Assembly (NCBI GenBank): GCA_964430245.1
Contig: CAYSEW010000001.1
Location: 124,001 to 188,000 of the forward strand
Source of the DNA: CAYSEW01 sp964430245
GTDB lineage: Bacteria; Bacteroidota; Bacteroidia; Flavobacteriales_D; Parvicellaceae
DNA: 64,000 nt
Reading direction: 5' to 3'
The translations under genes were made by a program, and so were the position numbers. Positions 53,315 through 62,250 of this stretch are shown one piece after another (position 1 is the stretch's first letter; each line of letters opens with the position of its first letter). Under the pieces are notes generated by a model. It ran no database searches. It was not told the DNA's origin and was given only the letters and a program-made list of their open reading frames with translations.

Positions 53315-54288
53315 CTATAACTACTTAATAAATTACATCCTCTTGTGTCAGATTGGTCTAATCTTCCCAAGACTTCAAAAGTTCCATCTTTAGCCACTTT
53401 TCCAAGATCGTCAGTGGCGATAAAACTACAGCTATATAGGTTAGCAAGGTCTATGATGTTTATTCCTCCTGTTTTATTATTTGAATGAAAAGATAAAGGG
53501 TCATTTATTTCTCTTGTCAGCACTTTCATCCATGGAGGGCATTTAAATATTCCATTTGATTTAGAATAGGCTTGAGAAAGTAATTCAGTCATTCCATATT
53601 CACTGTGAATGTTTTTTGTATTAAAAGCTATATTGAGTTTTTCATGTAATACTTTTCTTGTTAACTCTACTCTCCTGCCCTTCATTCCACCTGTTTCCAT
53701 TATAATCCATTTTGAGAGGTCAAAATTGTGTGTGTCTGCTAAATCTAATAAAGCATAACTAACTCCAATTAATAATACTTTTTTGTCTTTTAGTTCATTT
53801 ATTAAATTGTAAGTCCTGTCTTCTTTTAAAGATAGGTAGCAACTAGAATTTTTTGATCGTTGAATTAGGTTGTCAACCATATAGATAAGAGAGCTGTTTT
53901 TTTGTTCTTGATAGGAAGGTAAAAGAGCAAGTATTGTATATGTAGAAATATCACCATAAAACAGTTTAAATGCATTGAGAAATGAACTTTCATAGACCTT
54001 AGTTGATTGGACAAGGTGTCTGCTTTTATTTAATTCAGTAGTGCCACTACTTAAAAAGGTAACTTCAGGTTGATTTTCTTTAGTTATGATATTATGACTT
54101 TTAAAAAATCTTATTGGCAGAAAAGGAATAGACTCAATGCGTCTAACCTTATAGGGGTCAATTTTTAATTCATCTATGTATTTTTTATAAATATCGATAG
54201 TCCTATATTGCTCTTGAAATATTTTAAGAGTAGTTTCGTTAAAAGACTTATCGTCATTAATGTTAAATATTTTAGATTCAGCAATCAA
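53311..54288 (-). CDS. LuxE-like acyl-protein synthetase
   Basis: 325 residues resembling the LuxE/acyl-protein synthetase branch of adenylate-forming enzymes. ATP-binding-type TFLSSGTTELNKSRH, LIGVSYALLDLADTHN, METGGMKGRRVELTRK, EYGMTELLSQAYS and a terminal VLGRLDQSDTRGCNLL. No luxC/D or luminescence genes are present, so a light-producing role is not indicated; activation of an acyl or aryl acid is inferred. The start is TTG at 54288 (MIAESKIFNINDD); no nearby ATG preserves the N-terminus. It is divergent from a lipoprotein gene by 35 bp. Confidence 0.8.
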   Translation of the reverse strand: MIAESKIFNINDDKSFNETTLKIFQEQYRTIDIYKKYIDELKIDPYKVRRIESIPFLPIRFFKSHNIITKENQPEVTFLSSGTTELNKSRHLVQSTKVYESSFLNAFKLFYGDISTYTILALLPSYQEQKNSSLIYMVDNLIQRSKNSSCYLSLKEDRTYNLINELKDKKVLLIGVSYALLDLADTHNFDLSKWIIMETGGMKGRRVELTRKVLHEKLNIAFNTKNIHSEYGMTELLSQAYSKSNGIFKCPPWMKVLTREINDPLSFHSNNKTGGINIIDLANLYSCSFIATDDLGKVAKDGTFEVLGRLDQSDTRGCNLLSSYS

Positions 54289-54323
54289 ATGGTAAATAAA
54301 TGTTCTAATTTTGAATTAATCTT

Positions 54324-54848
54324 ATGCACTTGAATACAAAAATAGCACTTGTTTTGTCGTTTACAGTTTCTTTTTTTGTGTCCTGTCTTAAACCAGAAGC
54401 ATTTCCTGCAGAACCAGTCATTGATTTTGTGAGTTTTGAGGCGATGGGTGATTCAGGGGTCATAACTTTTAGTTTTACAGATGGAGATGGTGATATTGGT
54501 CTTGGTCAGGAACAACTTTCTCCTCCTTTTGACACCTCAAGTTATTATTACTATAATTTATATATTAATTATTATGAAAAGATGAATGGCTCATGGGTCC
54601 GAGGAACTGCAGACCCTTTAGGAAATAATTTTCCTACTGCAGATTCTATTACATTTTCATATAGGTTAGAAAACATTACGCCTATTGGTCAAAACAAGGC
54701 ATTAAGAGGAGAGGTTCAAATCGTAATGGAGCCCTATTTTTTCAATACTTCTTCAAATCATAATGACAGTGTTCGTTATGAAATCATGCTTATTGATCGG
54801 AGCTTGAATCATAGTAATTTGTTGGAAACTCCATTAATTGTTAGATAG
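54324..54848 (+). CDS. Lipoprotein of unknown function
   Basis: 174 residues. Lipobox FVSC (Cys near residue 21) followed by a Pro-rich linker and a beta-rich domain beginning VIDFVSFEAMGDSGVITFSF with an acidic loop TDGDGDIGLGQ that could bind calcium. It resembles small Bacteroidota lipoproteins adjacent to GWxTD genes. It overlaps the GWxTD gene start by 11 bp, so the two are translationally coupled. Confidence 0.72.
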   Translation: MHLNTKIALVLSFTVSFFVSCLKPEAFPAEPVIDFVSFEAMGDSGVITFSFTDGDGDIGLGQEQLSPPFDTSSYYYYNLYINYYEKMNGSWVRGTADPLGNNFPTADSITFSYRLENITPIGQNKALRGEVQIVMEPYFFNTSSNHNDSVRYEIMLIDRSLNHSNLLETPLIVR

Positions 54849-56124
54849 AAAATTGATACGCCTAGTTACTCATTTTGTTATTTATAGTTTGCTATTTATT
54901 ATAGTGTCTTGCTCTACAATGGGAAATAGTTATCAGAATTATGCGCATTTGTACAAGGATACTGATCAGGTGGTTGATCCAGAATATATTATTTACCATA
55001 AAGAGAGTGATTCCTCTACTGTATATTTTCAGGTTAATTCTTCTAAAATTTTATACACAAGAAAAAGTAAGGCAGATCCTTATTTTGGTAAATTGTATTT
55101 CCATTATAGGGTATTCGATCAATTAGATTCAAAAGTGATCAAGGACTCAGGTTCTTTCTATTTAGAAGACCAAGTATTAGAGCTCAAGGAAAATAAAATC
55201 AGAGGGCAATTTAAATTTGATTATAAAATAGGTGATAATGGTGTGATAAAATTATTTTGTAAGGATGTCAATAGAAATTCAATGATTGAAAAACACATCT
55301 CTTTGGATAAGAGATCTAAAGAGTCCTCACAGTTTTTTCTAATTAAAGATTATTCGGGTATTCCGATTTTTAAAAGTTATGTAAATCAAGGTCAGCAGAT
55401 TCAGCTTGAAAGTGAATTAAATAGCTCAGCTACAATTTTCATAAAACATTATATAAGAGATTTCCCTATTTCTCTCCCTCCATTTACAGGAGTAAACAAT
55501 GTGCCTTTTGATTACAAATCAGAAAAAGTAATTCAATTTAAAACAGACCATATTGGAAAATTGACATTTAAAATTCCAGATGAAGGTTTTGTTTATCTTC
55601 AGACTGATACATTAATAAAAGAAGGGTATACACTTTTTTGTTTTGAAAAACATTTCCCTTCTATTTCAACAATTGAGTTAATGGTTAAGCCAACTAGGTA
55701 TATTTGCTCTAGAGCTGAATATGATCAGTTGTTGAATAGTGAGTTTTTAAAATCTACTATGGATCATTTTTGGAAATCTAAAACAGGAAGTAAGGAAAGG
55801 GCAAAGGAAATTATTCGTAAATATTATAATAGAGTTGAAAATGCCAATCATCATTTTAGTTCTTATATTGAAGGTTGGAAAACAGATAGGGGTATGATTA
55901 GTATAATTTATGGACCTCCTAATGTTGTGAGTAAATCTCAAGACATGGAAATATGGGTGTATGGCGATGAGAATAATGTAAATTCGCTTTCATTTGTATT
56001 TAATAAAATGGAAAATCCATTTTCAGAAAATGATTTTAAGCTCCAAAGATCACCAATGTATCGTTCAAGCTGGTATAAGGCAGTAAATGCATGGAGAAGT
56101 GGGAGAGCATATTGGATACAATAA
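54838..56124 (+). CDS. GWxTD-domain lipoprotein
   Basis: 428 residues. The start codon is TTG at 54838, inside the end of the preceding gene. A hydrophobic leader ends in a lipobox (LFIIVSC, Cys near residue 25). The C-terminal ~110 residues form the GWxTD domain: KERAKEIIRKYYNRVENANH, then EGWKTDRGMISIIYGPPNVV and MEIWVYGDENNVNSLSFVF. The middle is beta-rich. GWxTD proteins are envelope proteins of unknown function found in Bacteroidota and related phyla. The stop overlaps the rlmB start (TAATG). Confidence 0.85.
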   Translation: MLDRKLIRLVTHFVIYSLLFIIVSCSTMGNSYQNYAHLYKDTDQVVDPEYIIYHKESDSSTVYFQVNSSKILYTRKSKADPYFGKLYFHYRVFDQLDSKVIKDSGSFYLEDQVLELKENKIRGQFKFDYKIGDNGVIKLFCKDVNRNSMIEKHISLDKRSKESSQFFLIKDYSGIPIFKSYVNQGQQIQLESELNSSATIFIKHYIRDFPISLPPFTGVNNVPFDYKSEKVIQFKTDHIGKLTFKIPDEGFVYLQTDTLIKEGYTLFCFEKHFPSISTIELMVKPTRYICSRAEYDQLLNSEFLKSTMDHFWKSKTGSKERAKEIIRKYYNRVENANHHFSSYIEGWKTDRGMISIIYGPPNVVSKSQDMEIWVYGDENNVNSLSFVFNKMENPFSENDFKLQRSPMYRSSWYKAVNAWRSGRAYWIQ

Positions 56125-56891
56125 TGGAAAGAAAAAAAATTAGTTCTAATCAGAAAAAGCACACAGATTTCATATATGGAATTAGAGCTGTAATAGAGTC
56201 GATAGAAAATGGTAAGGGTGTTAATAAGGTGCTTGTTCAAAGGGGACTAAAAGGAGATCTAGTTAAGGAATTATGGAGCGTTCTAAAAAAATATAACATT
56301 GTTCATCAAGGTGTTCCTATTCAAAAATTAGACAGTATAACTAGGAAAAATCATCAGGGTGTAATAGCATTTATATCACCAATTGAGTATTACCAGCTAG
56401 ATCAATTATTGCCAGAGATATATGAAAGAGGTGAACAGCCATTGTTTGTTATACTTGACAGGATTACAGATGTTAGGAATTTAGGAGCAATTGCTAGATC
56501 AGCAGAATGTAATAGGGTTCATGCTCTTATTTTGCCATCAAAAGGAGCAGCTTTAGTTACTTCAGATGCTATTAAGACCTCAGCAGGTGCTTTGCATAAA
56601 ATTCCTGTGTGTAAGGTAGATAGCTTAAAAGACACTATAGATTATTTAAAAAATTCAGGCATTACTATAATTGGATGTACTGAAAAATCTGATAAAATAT
56701 TATACAATGAAAACCTAATTAATCCCATGGCGATTATAATGGGAAGTGAAGAGGATGGTGTTTCTTCAACTTATTTAAAAATGTGTAACAGCACTATTAA
56801 AATTCCATTATATGGAAATGTAGGTTCTTTAAATGTTTCTGTAGCCGCTTCTATATTTATGTATGAGATCAATAGACAAAGGCATGCTTAG
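56124..56891 (+). CDS. rlmB: 23S rRNA (guanosine-2'-O)-methyltransferase RlmB
   Basis: 255 residues from the ATG at 56124. N-terminal substrate-binding domain (DFIYGIRAVIESIENGKGVN) and C-terminal SPOUT domain with motif 1 LDRITDVRNLGAIARSAEC, motif 2 IIMGSEEDGVSSTYL and motif 3 IPLYGNVGSLNVSVAASIFM. It methylates the 2'-OH of G2251 in 23S rRNA. An upstream ATG at 56091 lies inside the GWxTD gene and gives a non-family N-terminus; the TAATG overlap supports 56124. Confidence 0.93.
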   Translation: MERKKISSNQKKHTDFIYGIRAVIESIENGKGVNKVLVQRGLKGDLVKELWSVLKKYNIVHQGVPIQKLDSITRKNHQGVIAFISPIEYYQLDQLLPEIYERGEQPLFVILDRITDVRNLGAIARSAECNRVHALILPSKGAALVTSDAIKTSAGALHKIPVCKVDSLKDTIDYLKNSGITIIGCTEKSDKILYNENLINPMAIIMGSEEDGVSSTYLKMCNSTIKIPLYGNVGSLNVSVAASIFMYEINRQRHA

Positions 56892-57387
56892 GATTTATTT
56901 AGTAGGTTTTTTTTTCATTGTTATCTCATGTAGTGAAAGTGAAAAAAATATAATCAAAGAGGGTAAAGAAAAGAATACAATTCAGCTTTTTCAATGGATA
57001 GAAGGATCTTGGGTGGATACGATGTCTTTTCAAAGATATAACCCTCAAGGTCATTTTATCGAAAAATGGTCTTTATATCAAGATTCTATATCTGGAATAG
57101 GTATAAAAGTTGTAAATGGAGATTCAACAATTATAGAACGGATGACCATAAGAGAAATTGATGGGGAATTCAGGTATATTGCTAGGCCTCATAAACAATC
57201 TATGATACCTTATGTTGTAGATTCTATTTCTGATATGTTTTTCCGTTTTTCAAATCCAGCACATGATTTCCCTCAAGAAATTTCTTATAAAAAAGTCAAT
57301 GCTGATTCTTTGACAATAACTTTAAAAGGAATTTCTAGGGGGGGTGTAGTAGAAAAGGAATTACAACTTAAAAAGGTCGATTTTTAA
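56884..57387 (+). CDS. DUF6265 lipoprotein
   Basis: 167 residues from the ATG at 56884, which overlaps the rlmB stop by 8 bp; the ATG at 56863 would overlap more. A leader with lipobox VISC precedes a compact beta domain: LFQWIEGSWVDTMS, EKWSLYQDSISGIGIKVVNG, FRFSNPAHDFPQEISYKKVN. This matches the small DUF6265 family. The function is unknown; the fold resembles lipocalin-like barrels. It overlaps the convergent TPR-like gene by 20 bp. Confidence 0.8.
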   Translation: MLRIYLVGFFFIVISCSESEKNIIKEGKEKNTIQLFQWIEGSWVDTMSFQRYNPQGHFIEKWSLYQDSISGIGIKVVNGDSTIIERMTIREIDGEFRYIARPHKQSMIPYVVDSISDMFFRFSNPAHDFPQEISYKKVNADSLTITLKGISRGGVVEKELQLKKVDF

Positions 57388-58897
57388 TCGCTTGCTCAAA
57401 GCTGATGTTTTCTATCTTACTAGTTAACCATGAGATAACATCAATGAATTGTAAAATGATACCTTCTTTTTTTGATTTAAATAATTCTTCAAATTCAGCT
57501 TTTGCTTTTTCATAAATCTCTATTCTAGCAATTTCATTGTCCAGCTTTATTAATTCTTTTAAATATTTGATTAATACATCTTCACTTTGATAATCTTTCT
57601 CTGTCTTTTTAAGGTACCTAGATGTAGATTTTATAATATATTCAAGAAGGTCTATGTTCCCGAGTTCATAATGGAGTATTAAATTGAATAACCTTGCAAA
57701 ACTATAAATGTCTTGACGTAAGATTTGTTCATTGTCATTTAAGATCTTATTTACCCATTTCAATGATTCTTTATAAAGACCTGCTCCAAAATACACATAA
57801 CCTATATGGTAATAGAAAAGAATAGTTTGTTCTTTGTTGAGTTTCGATTTGTATTCGTCCATGCCTTTGATCATTTCTTCAGCAAGTTTTAATCCTTTTT
57901 GGTATTCTCCTAGTTTGTCATAGATGACTAATTGAGTGCTGCAAGATGCAGTAAAGATCTTAACTCTAATATCAATACTGTTAAATCCTTTTTTATTACT
58001 TATAGAATTTAATTCATCTACCAGCTCTTGAGCTCTTTTAAGGTCATGGTTGTCTATATGGCAAAAAACCAGGTTTTTTAATGTTCTAACATATCTCTCA
58101 GGAAGGTCGCTTTTAATTAAAGGGTTTCTGTCCAATATCGCTTTAGTTTTTTTGAATTTAGTCATGGCGGTACTGAAATCTCTTTTTGTTGCATTACAAA
58201 AACCTTGTATGTAATAACAAATGGATGCAGCTCTATCTGAAAGTGCAGTATTTTTCCCTACAATTAAGTGATGATTAGCAATCTTATCAACTTCTAGTCT
58301 TTCATTTTCATTTCTTGAAAATCCACCGCTTCTGAATATGTAATTGATTCTAGAATAGATCATGTGATATTCTGCAAGGTTTCTTAGCTTTTCAATGACT
58401 TCCATTTCTTCTTTAATTAAAAGATCAAGGTCTTTATTGAATTCACCTTCTTCAAATGCTTCTTCAATCAATAATTTTTCCCAACTTATTAATTCAAATA
58501 AATAATAGAATTTCTCATGATCATTGGCGATTTTTTTAGCTCTTTTAATAAATTTCACACATTCTTTATACAATGCTTTTCTATATAGGATTTCAACATT
58601 TTTGATTTCTTGTTTTAAAATTGAGCTAATAGAATTGTCAGCATGAAACCCTCTTAAGCTTTTAAGAATAAGTTTATATAAGTGATTTTTTTCTGAAGGA
58701 AGGTGCTTGATAAACTTTTCTTTGGCAAATGTTTTTTTAATAGCTTCTTCGTTATAGGCTGTTTGTTTTTCAATCATATCAAATAATTTCAGATAATTTT
58801 TTTCGCCAGTTTGTAAAGAAGAGGATAGCTTAAAAAATCGTTTTTCTGATTTACTTAGTGAATTGATCAGATTAAATAATTCAGTAGATGGTTTCAT
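57368..58897 (-). CDS. TPR-like helical repeat protein, paralogue 2
   Basis: 509 residues, no signal peptide, almost entirely helical with TPR-like pairs (YIQGFCNATKRDFSTAMTKF, YHIGYVYFGAGLYKESLKWV, LARLFNLILHYELGNIDLLE-type segments). The N-terminus LFNLINSLSKSEKRFFKLSS parallels that of 25503-27002, and the two proteins have the same length and architecture, so they are probable paralogues far apart on the chromosome. The function is unknown. Lys- and Glu-rich. Confidence 0.72.
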   Translation of the reverse strand: MKPSTELFNLINSLSKSEKRFFKLSSSLQTGEKNYLKLFDMIEKQTAYNEEAIKKTFAKEKFIKHLPSEKNHLYKLILKSLRGFHADNSISSILKQEIKNVEILYRKALYKECVKFIKRAKKIANDHEKFYYLFELISWEKLLIEEAFEEGEFNKDLDLLIKEEMEVIEKLRNLAEYHMIYSRINYIFRSGGFSRNENERLEVDKIANHHLIVGKNTALSDRAASICYYIQGFCNATKRDFSTAMTKFKKTKAILDRNPLIKSDLPERYVRTLKNLVFCHIDNHDLKRAQELVDELNSISNKKGFNSIDIRVKIFTASCSTQLVIYDKLGEYQKGLKLAEEMIKGMDEYKSKLNKEQTILFYYHIGYVYFGAGLYKESLKWVNKILNDNEQILRQDIYSFARLFNLILHYELGNIDLLEYIIKSTSRYLKKTEKDYQSEDVLIKYLKELIKLDNEIARIEIYEKAKAEFEELFKSKKEGIILQFIDVISWLTSKIENISFEQAIKNRPF

Positions 58898-58973
58898 TTT
58901 TTAATAGATTGTAGGAATCCTGTAAATTTATAATAAATGTTGTAAATAGGAATCCAATGAATTAAAGAGTTGA

Positions 58974-60194
58974 TCATTGAATGATAAAACCTGCTTTTGA
59001 TAAGTCATTCCAGAATTCTGGATATGATTTTTTAACAACTTCTGGATCTTGTATTTCTATTTCACCTGTTATTAATGATAAGGGGGTAAATGCCATTGCC
59101 ATTCTGTGGTCGTTATAAGTAGCAACTGAATGTTCGTATTTTAAAGATTGATTTCCAGGAATGCTAATGCTATTATTTTCTAAATTACATTGGATGCCTA
59201 GCTTTTGAAATTCAATTTTCAATGCTTCTAGTCGATTAGTTTCTTTCAATTGTAATGTTTCTAGTCCATTCAGATGACATTCTAGACCAAGACCAGCACA
59301 TGTTACAGCTATAGTTTGAGCAATATCAGGATAGGCATTAAGGTTTAATTTGATGGTTTTCTTAATGGGTTCACTTGTTTTCTTAATAATGAGTTCATTG
59401 TTTTTGAATCGAGAATCAATTCCAAAGTGCTTAAAATATTCTTTAATGATGGCGTCTCCTTGATGACTTTTTTCTTTAAGTCCTTTAATACTTATCGTAC
59501 TTTTTTTACTAAGTGCAGCCATTGAATACCAGTAAGAAGCAGCTGACCAATCATTTTCAATAGTATAATTATTTGTTTTATATGGTTGACGAGTTATTTC
59601 AATTAAAGAATCTTTCCATTTATATTTAATTCCAAATTCACTCATCATCTTCAAAGTGAGTTCAATGTATGGTTTTGAATAAACAGGTCCTTTTATATTA
59701 AGCTTGAGTCCATCTTTCAAAGAAGGAGCTATTAATAGTAAAGCAGATATAAACTGGCTGCTAACATTTCCATAGATATCAACTTTATTCTCCTTGAATT
59801 CAGTCCCTTTTATTTTAATGGGTGCAAATCCATTCCTTCTAGTATATTCAATATTTGCGCCTAGCTCTATTAATGCTTCTACTAAATGGCTAATCGGTCT
59901 TTGTTGTAATCTTGAAGAACCGTCTATTGTCCAGTCTCCTTCTATAGTTGATAAATAAGAAGTGAGAAAACGAAAAGTAGTTCCAGCATTGTTACAATTT
60001 ATATTATTTTGAGTATTTAAATTATTTAAAGCTGATCGCAGTATTTGCGTGTCTTCTGAAAAAGATAAATTATTCAGATTGATTTTATTATTAGATAATG
60101 ATTGAATGATAAGTGCTCTATTACTTTCGCTTTTAGATGATGAAAGGGTTGGGGTTGCATTAACCTTTTGATCTTTAGGAGGAATTATTTTCAT
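58974..60194 (-). CDS. aroA: 3-phosphoshikimate 1-carboxyvinyltransferase (EPSP synthase)
   Basis: 406 residues, slightly shorter than the usual ~430. Motifs: SSSKSESNRALIIQSLS (substrate loop), NCNNAGTTFRFLTSYLS with the AGT motif, SSQFISALLLIAPSL, NDWSAASYWYSMAA, LKETNRLEALKIEFQKLG and YNDHRMAMAFTPLSL. It is the sixth step of the shikimate pathway. Its start overlaps aroB by 4 bp. Seen as a crotonase-aroB-aroA operon. Confidence 0.93.
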   Translation of the reverse strand: MKIIPPKDQKVNATPTLSSSKSESNRALIIQSLSNNKINLNNLSFSEDTQILRSALNNLNTQNNINCNNAGTTFRFLTSYLSTIEGDWTIDGSSRLQQRPISHLVEALIELGANIEYTRRNGFAPIKIKGTEFKENKVDIYGNVSSQFISALLLIAPSLKDGLKLNIKGPVYSKPYIELTLKMMSEFGIKYKWKDSLIEITRQPYKTNNYTIENDWSAASYWYSMAALSKKSTISIKGLKEKSHQGDAIIKEYFKHFGIDSRFKNNELIIKKTSEPIKKTIKLNLNAYPDIAQTIAVTCAGLGLECHLNGLETLQLKETNRLEALKIEFQKLGIQCNLENNSISIPGNQSLKYEHSVATYNDHRMAMAFTPLSLITGEIEIQDPEVVKKSYPEFWNDLSKAGFIIQ

Positions 60195-61243
60195 GAGTAA
60201 CTTAAATAATCATTTAAGGCTAATTCGATGAGGTCTTCATCAATATAATTGTCAAATGATGCTTTGCCAATTTTATAAATTAGAGAAAAATTATATTTAT
60301 TATTATTTCTTTTTTTATCATTTTTCATGATTTCTAAAACTTCTTTAATGTCCTTTTTTTCTATAGGAAGTTTTTTGTAATTAGAGATAATATAATGTTG
60401 AATTTCTTTCAGCTCTAGTTCAGGCAATTTTAAAATTTTATAGGATATAAAGGATTCAATATAGATGCCAGCAGCTACTGCATGACCATGTAAGATAGTT
60501 GTATTTTTATTGATAAAAAGTGTTTCAATAGCATGTCCAATAGTATGGCCAAAATTAAGGACCTTTCTTATTCCTTTTTCATGGGGGTCTTCTGTAACAA
60601 TTGTAGATTTAATTCTAATAGAATCTTGAATAATTTGATTGATATCAAGGTTTTCAAATGTCTGCTTAGTGCAGTATTCCCAGTATTCTTTGTCTATAAT
60701 TAGTCCGTGTTTGATAATTTCAGCAAAGCCAGATGAAATTTGATCTTTTGTTTGAGACTTTAAAAAAAAAGGATCACAAAGGACAAGATTTGGAGTGCTA
60801 AACATTCCAATCTGGTTTTTTTCATGATTTAAATTTACTCCGGTTTTACCGCCTACAGAAGCATCTATCATTGCAAGAAGGGAGGTTGGTATGTTTATAT
60901 AGCTTATTCCTCTTTTGTATGTAGAAGCAGCAAAGCCTCCTAAGTCAGTGATCATTCCACCTCCAAAATTAATAAGGACGGAATTTCTGTCAGCTTTGTT
61001 TTCACTTAAGAATTCCCATATTAATTGAGCACTCTTTAGTGTCTTATGATTTTCACCTGGTTGGATTTTAATCTTCTTTGCAGCTCTTAATAATGGAAGA
61101 CTTGTTAATAAGATGTCTGTGAAAAGAAACGTATTCTCGTCACAAAGTATAAATACTTGTCTGCCTTTGGTTAATTGTTCTATTTCATGGATATGGTCAT
61201 TAATGGACCCAGTTTTAATATATTCATTAATAGATAGAGACAT
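60191..61243 (-). CDS. aroB: 3-dehydroquinate synthase
   Basis: 350 residues. NAD-binding GGGMITDLGGFAASTYKRG, IPTSLLAMIDASVGGKTGVN (active-site and metal region), IKHGLIIDKEYW, and the zinc ligands in NFGHTIGHAIET and HGHAVAAGI. It is the second step of the shikimate pathway and requires NAD and a divalent metal. It overlaps the crotonase by 1 bp and aroA by 4 bp. Confidence 0.95.
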   Translation of the reverse strand: MSLSINEYIKTGSINDHIHEIEQLTKGRQVFILCDENTFLFTDILLTSLPLLRAAKKIKIQPGENHKTLKSAQLIWEFLSENKADRNSVLINFGGGMITDLGGFAASTYKRGISYINIPTSLLAMIDASVGGKTGVNLNHEKNQIGMFSTPNLVLCDPFFLKSQTKDQISSGFAEIIKHGLIIDKEYWEYCTKQTFENLDINQIIQDSIRIKSTIVTEDPHEKGIRKVLNFGHTIGHAIETLFINKNTTILHGHAVAAGIYIESFISYKILKLPELELKEIQHYIISNYKKLPIEKKDIKEVLEIMKNDKKRNNNKYNFSLIYKIGKASFDNYIDEDLIELALNDYLSYS

Positions 61244-62013
61244 TATTTTTTCTTCAAAGCATGAATAGCATTTTTACTGAATTTTGAAAGCACTAATTCA
61301 CCACTAATTCCTGCTCTTTCAATTAGTAATGAATCCCAATTCTCTGTTCCTTCCCAAATCACTTTTTTTAATTGCTGCATGGCTGTAGGGTTTGATGAGG
61401 CTAGTTTATTTGATAGCTGTTTAATATGTTCATCCATTTCTTCAGTAGATTCATATATATCTGCAAATAACCCTTTTTGTTTTGCCCAATCTGCAGAATA
61501 CCATTTAGTAGCATTAATGGCCATCATGGTCATGGCAGATTTTCCAACTTTTCTTTCAACAGCAGGACTTACAACAAAAGGACCTATACCTAATGCTAAT
61601 TCACTAAGCTTAACTGCAGCATATTTAGTAGCAAAACAATAATCAACTGCACTTGCCATTCCGACACCACCCCCTACTGCTTTCCCCTGGACCCTTCCAA
61701 TGATCAATTTAGGGCATTTTCTGGCAGCATTTATTACATTGGCAAACCCTGAGAAGAAATTAATACCAGCTTCAATATTTTCTATAGAGCTAAGCTCTTC
61801 AAAGCTAGCCCCAGCACAAAAGACTCTATCTCCACCAGATCGAAGGATAATTAACTTGATTTGCTCATTATTACCTGCTTTTTCAATGGTGTCAGCTAGC
61901 TTAGATAGTATTCTACCAGGAAGTGAATTGCTTTGAGGGTGAAAGAATTCTATTGTTGCAATTCCTCTTTTATTTACTGAGATCGTAACATCTCCTTGGT
62001 CTATTGTACTCAT
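61243..62013 (-). CDS. Enoyl-CoA hydratase/isomerase (crotonase) family protein
   Basis: 256 residues. Crotonase features: IATIEFFHPQSNSLPGRILS, VFCAGASFEELSS (oxyanion hole) and GKAVGGGVGMASAVDYCFAT. Of the two catalytic Glu of enoyl-CoA hydratase, the first position (after GGG) is Gly, while the second is kept in SELALGIGP, so a hydratase of methylglutaconyl-CoA type or an isomerase is as likely as classic hydratase. Cytoplasmic. It leads the operon with aroB and aroA, an unexpected metabolic pairing. Confidence 0.87.
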   Translation of the reverse strand: MSTIDQGDVTISVNKRGIATIEFFHPQSNSLPGRILSKLADTIEKAGNNEQIKLIILRSGGDRVFCAGASFEELSSIENIEAGINFFSGFANVINAARKCPKLIIGRVQGKAVGGGVGMASAVDYCFATKYAAVKLSELALGIGPFVVSPAVERKVGKSAMTMMAINATKWYSADWAKQKGLFADIYESTEEMDEHIKQLSNKLASSNPTAMQQLKKVIWEGTENWDSLLIERAGISGELVLSKFSKNAIHALKKK

Positions 62014-62250
62014 AGCTAATATATTTTCTTCGAAATTAAAAAAAGCCCGCGTAATATGTCAAGTTATTCAATAATGATTTGTACCTGAAGCTATTGATAA
62101 TTAAATAAATTCATAAAACTTTCGTTATTATATGATAAAAGGCGACATTTTTATTCAATGAGAGTCTTTATTATTATTGAATACTTTTATAAATAGGAAC
62201 TATTTAACGATATTAGCGTATAGTATGGGATTTTTTAATCATATCAACTG

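Noticed and set aside
53311..54288. Bioluminescence locus based on the LuxE-like protein
   Set aside because: No luciferase or luxC/D genes flank it.
62014..62250. tRNA or other RNA gene in the gap before the last gene
   Set aside because: No cloverleaf or strong hairpin is visible; only weak promoter-like sequence such as TACTTTTA.
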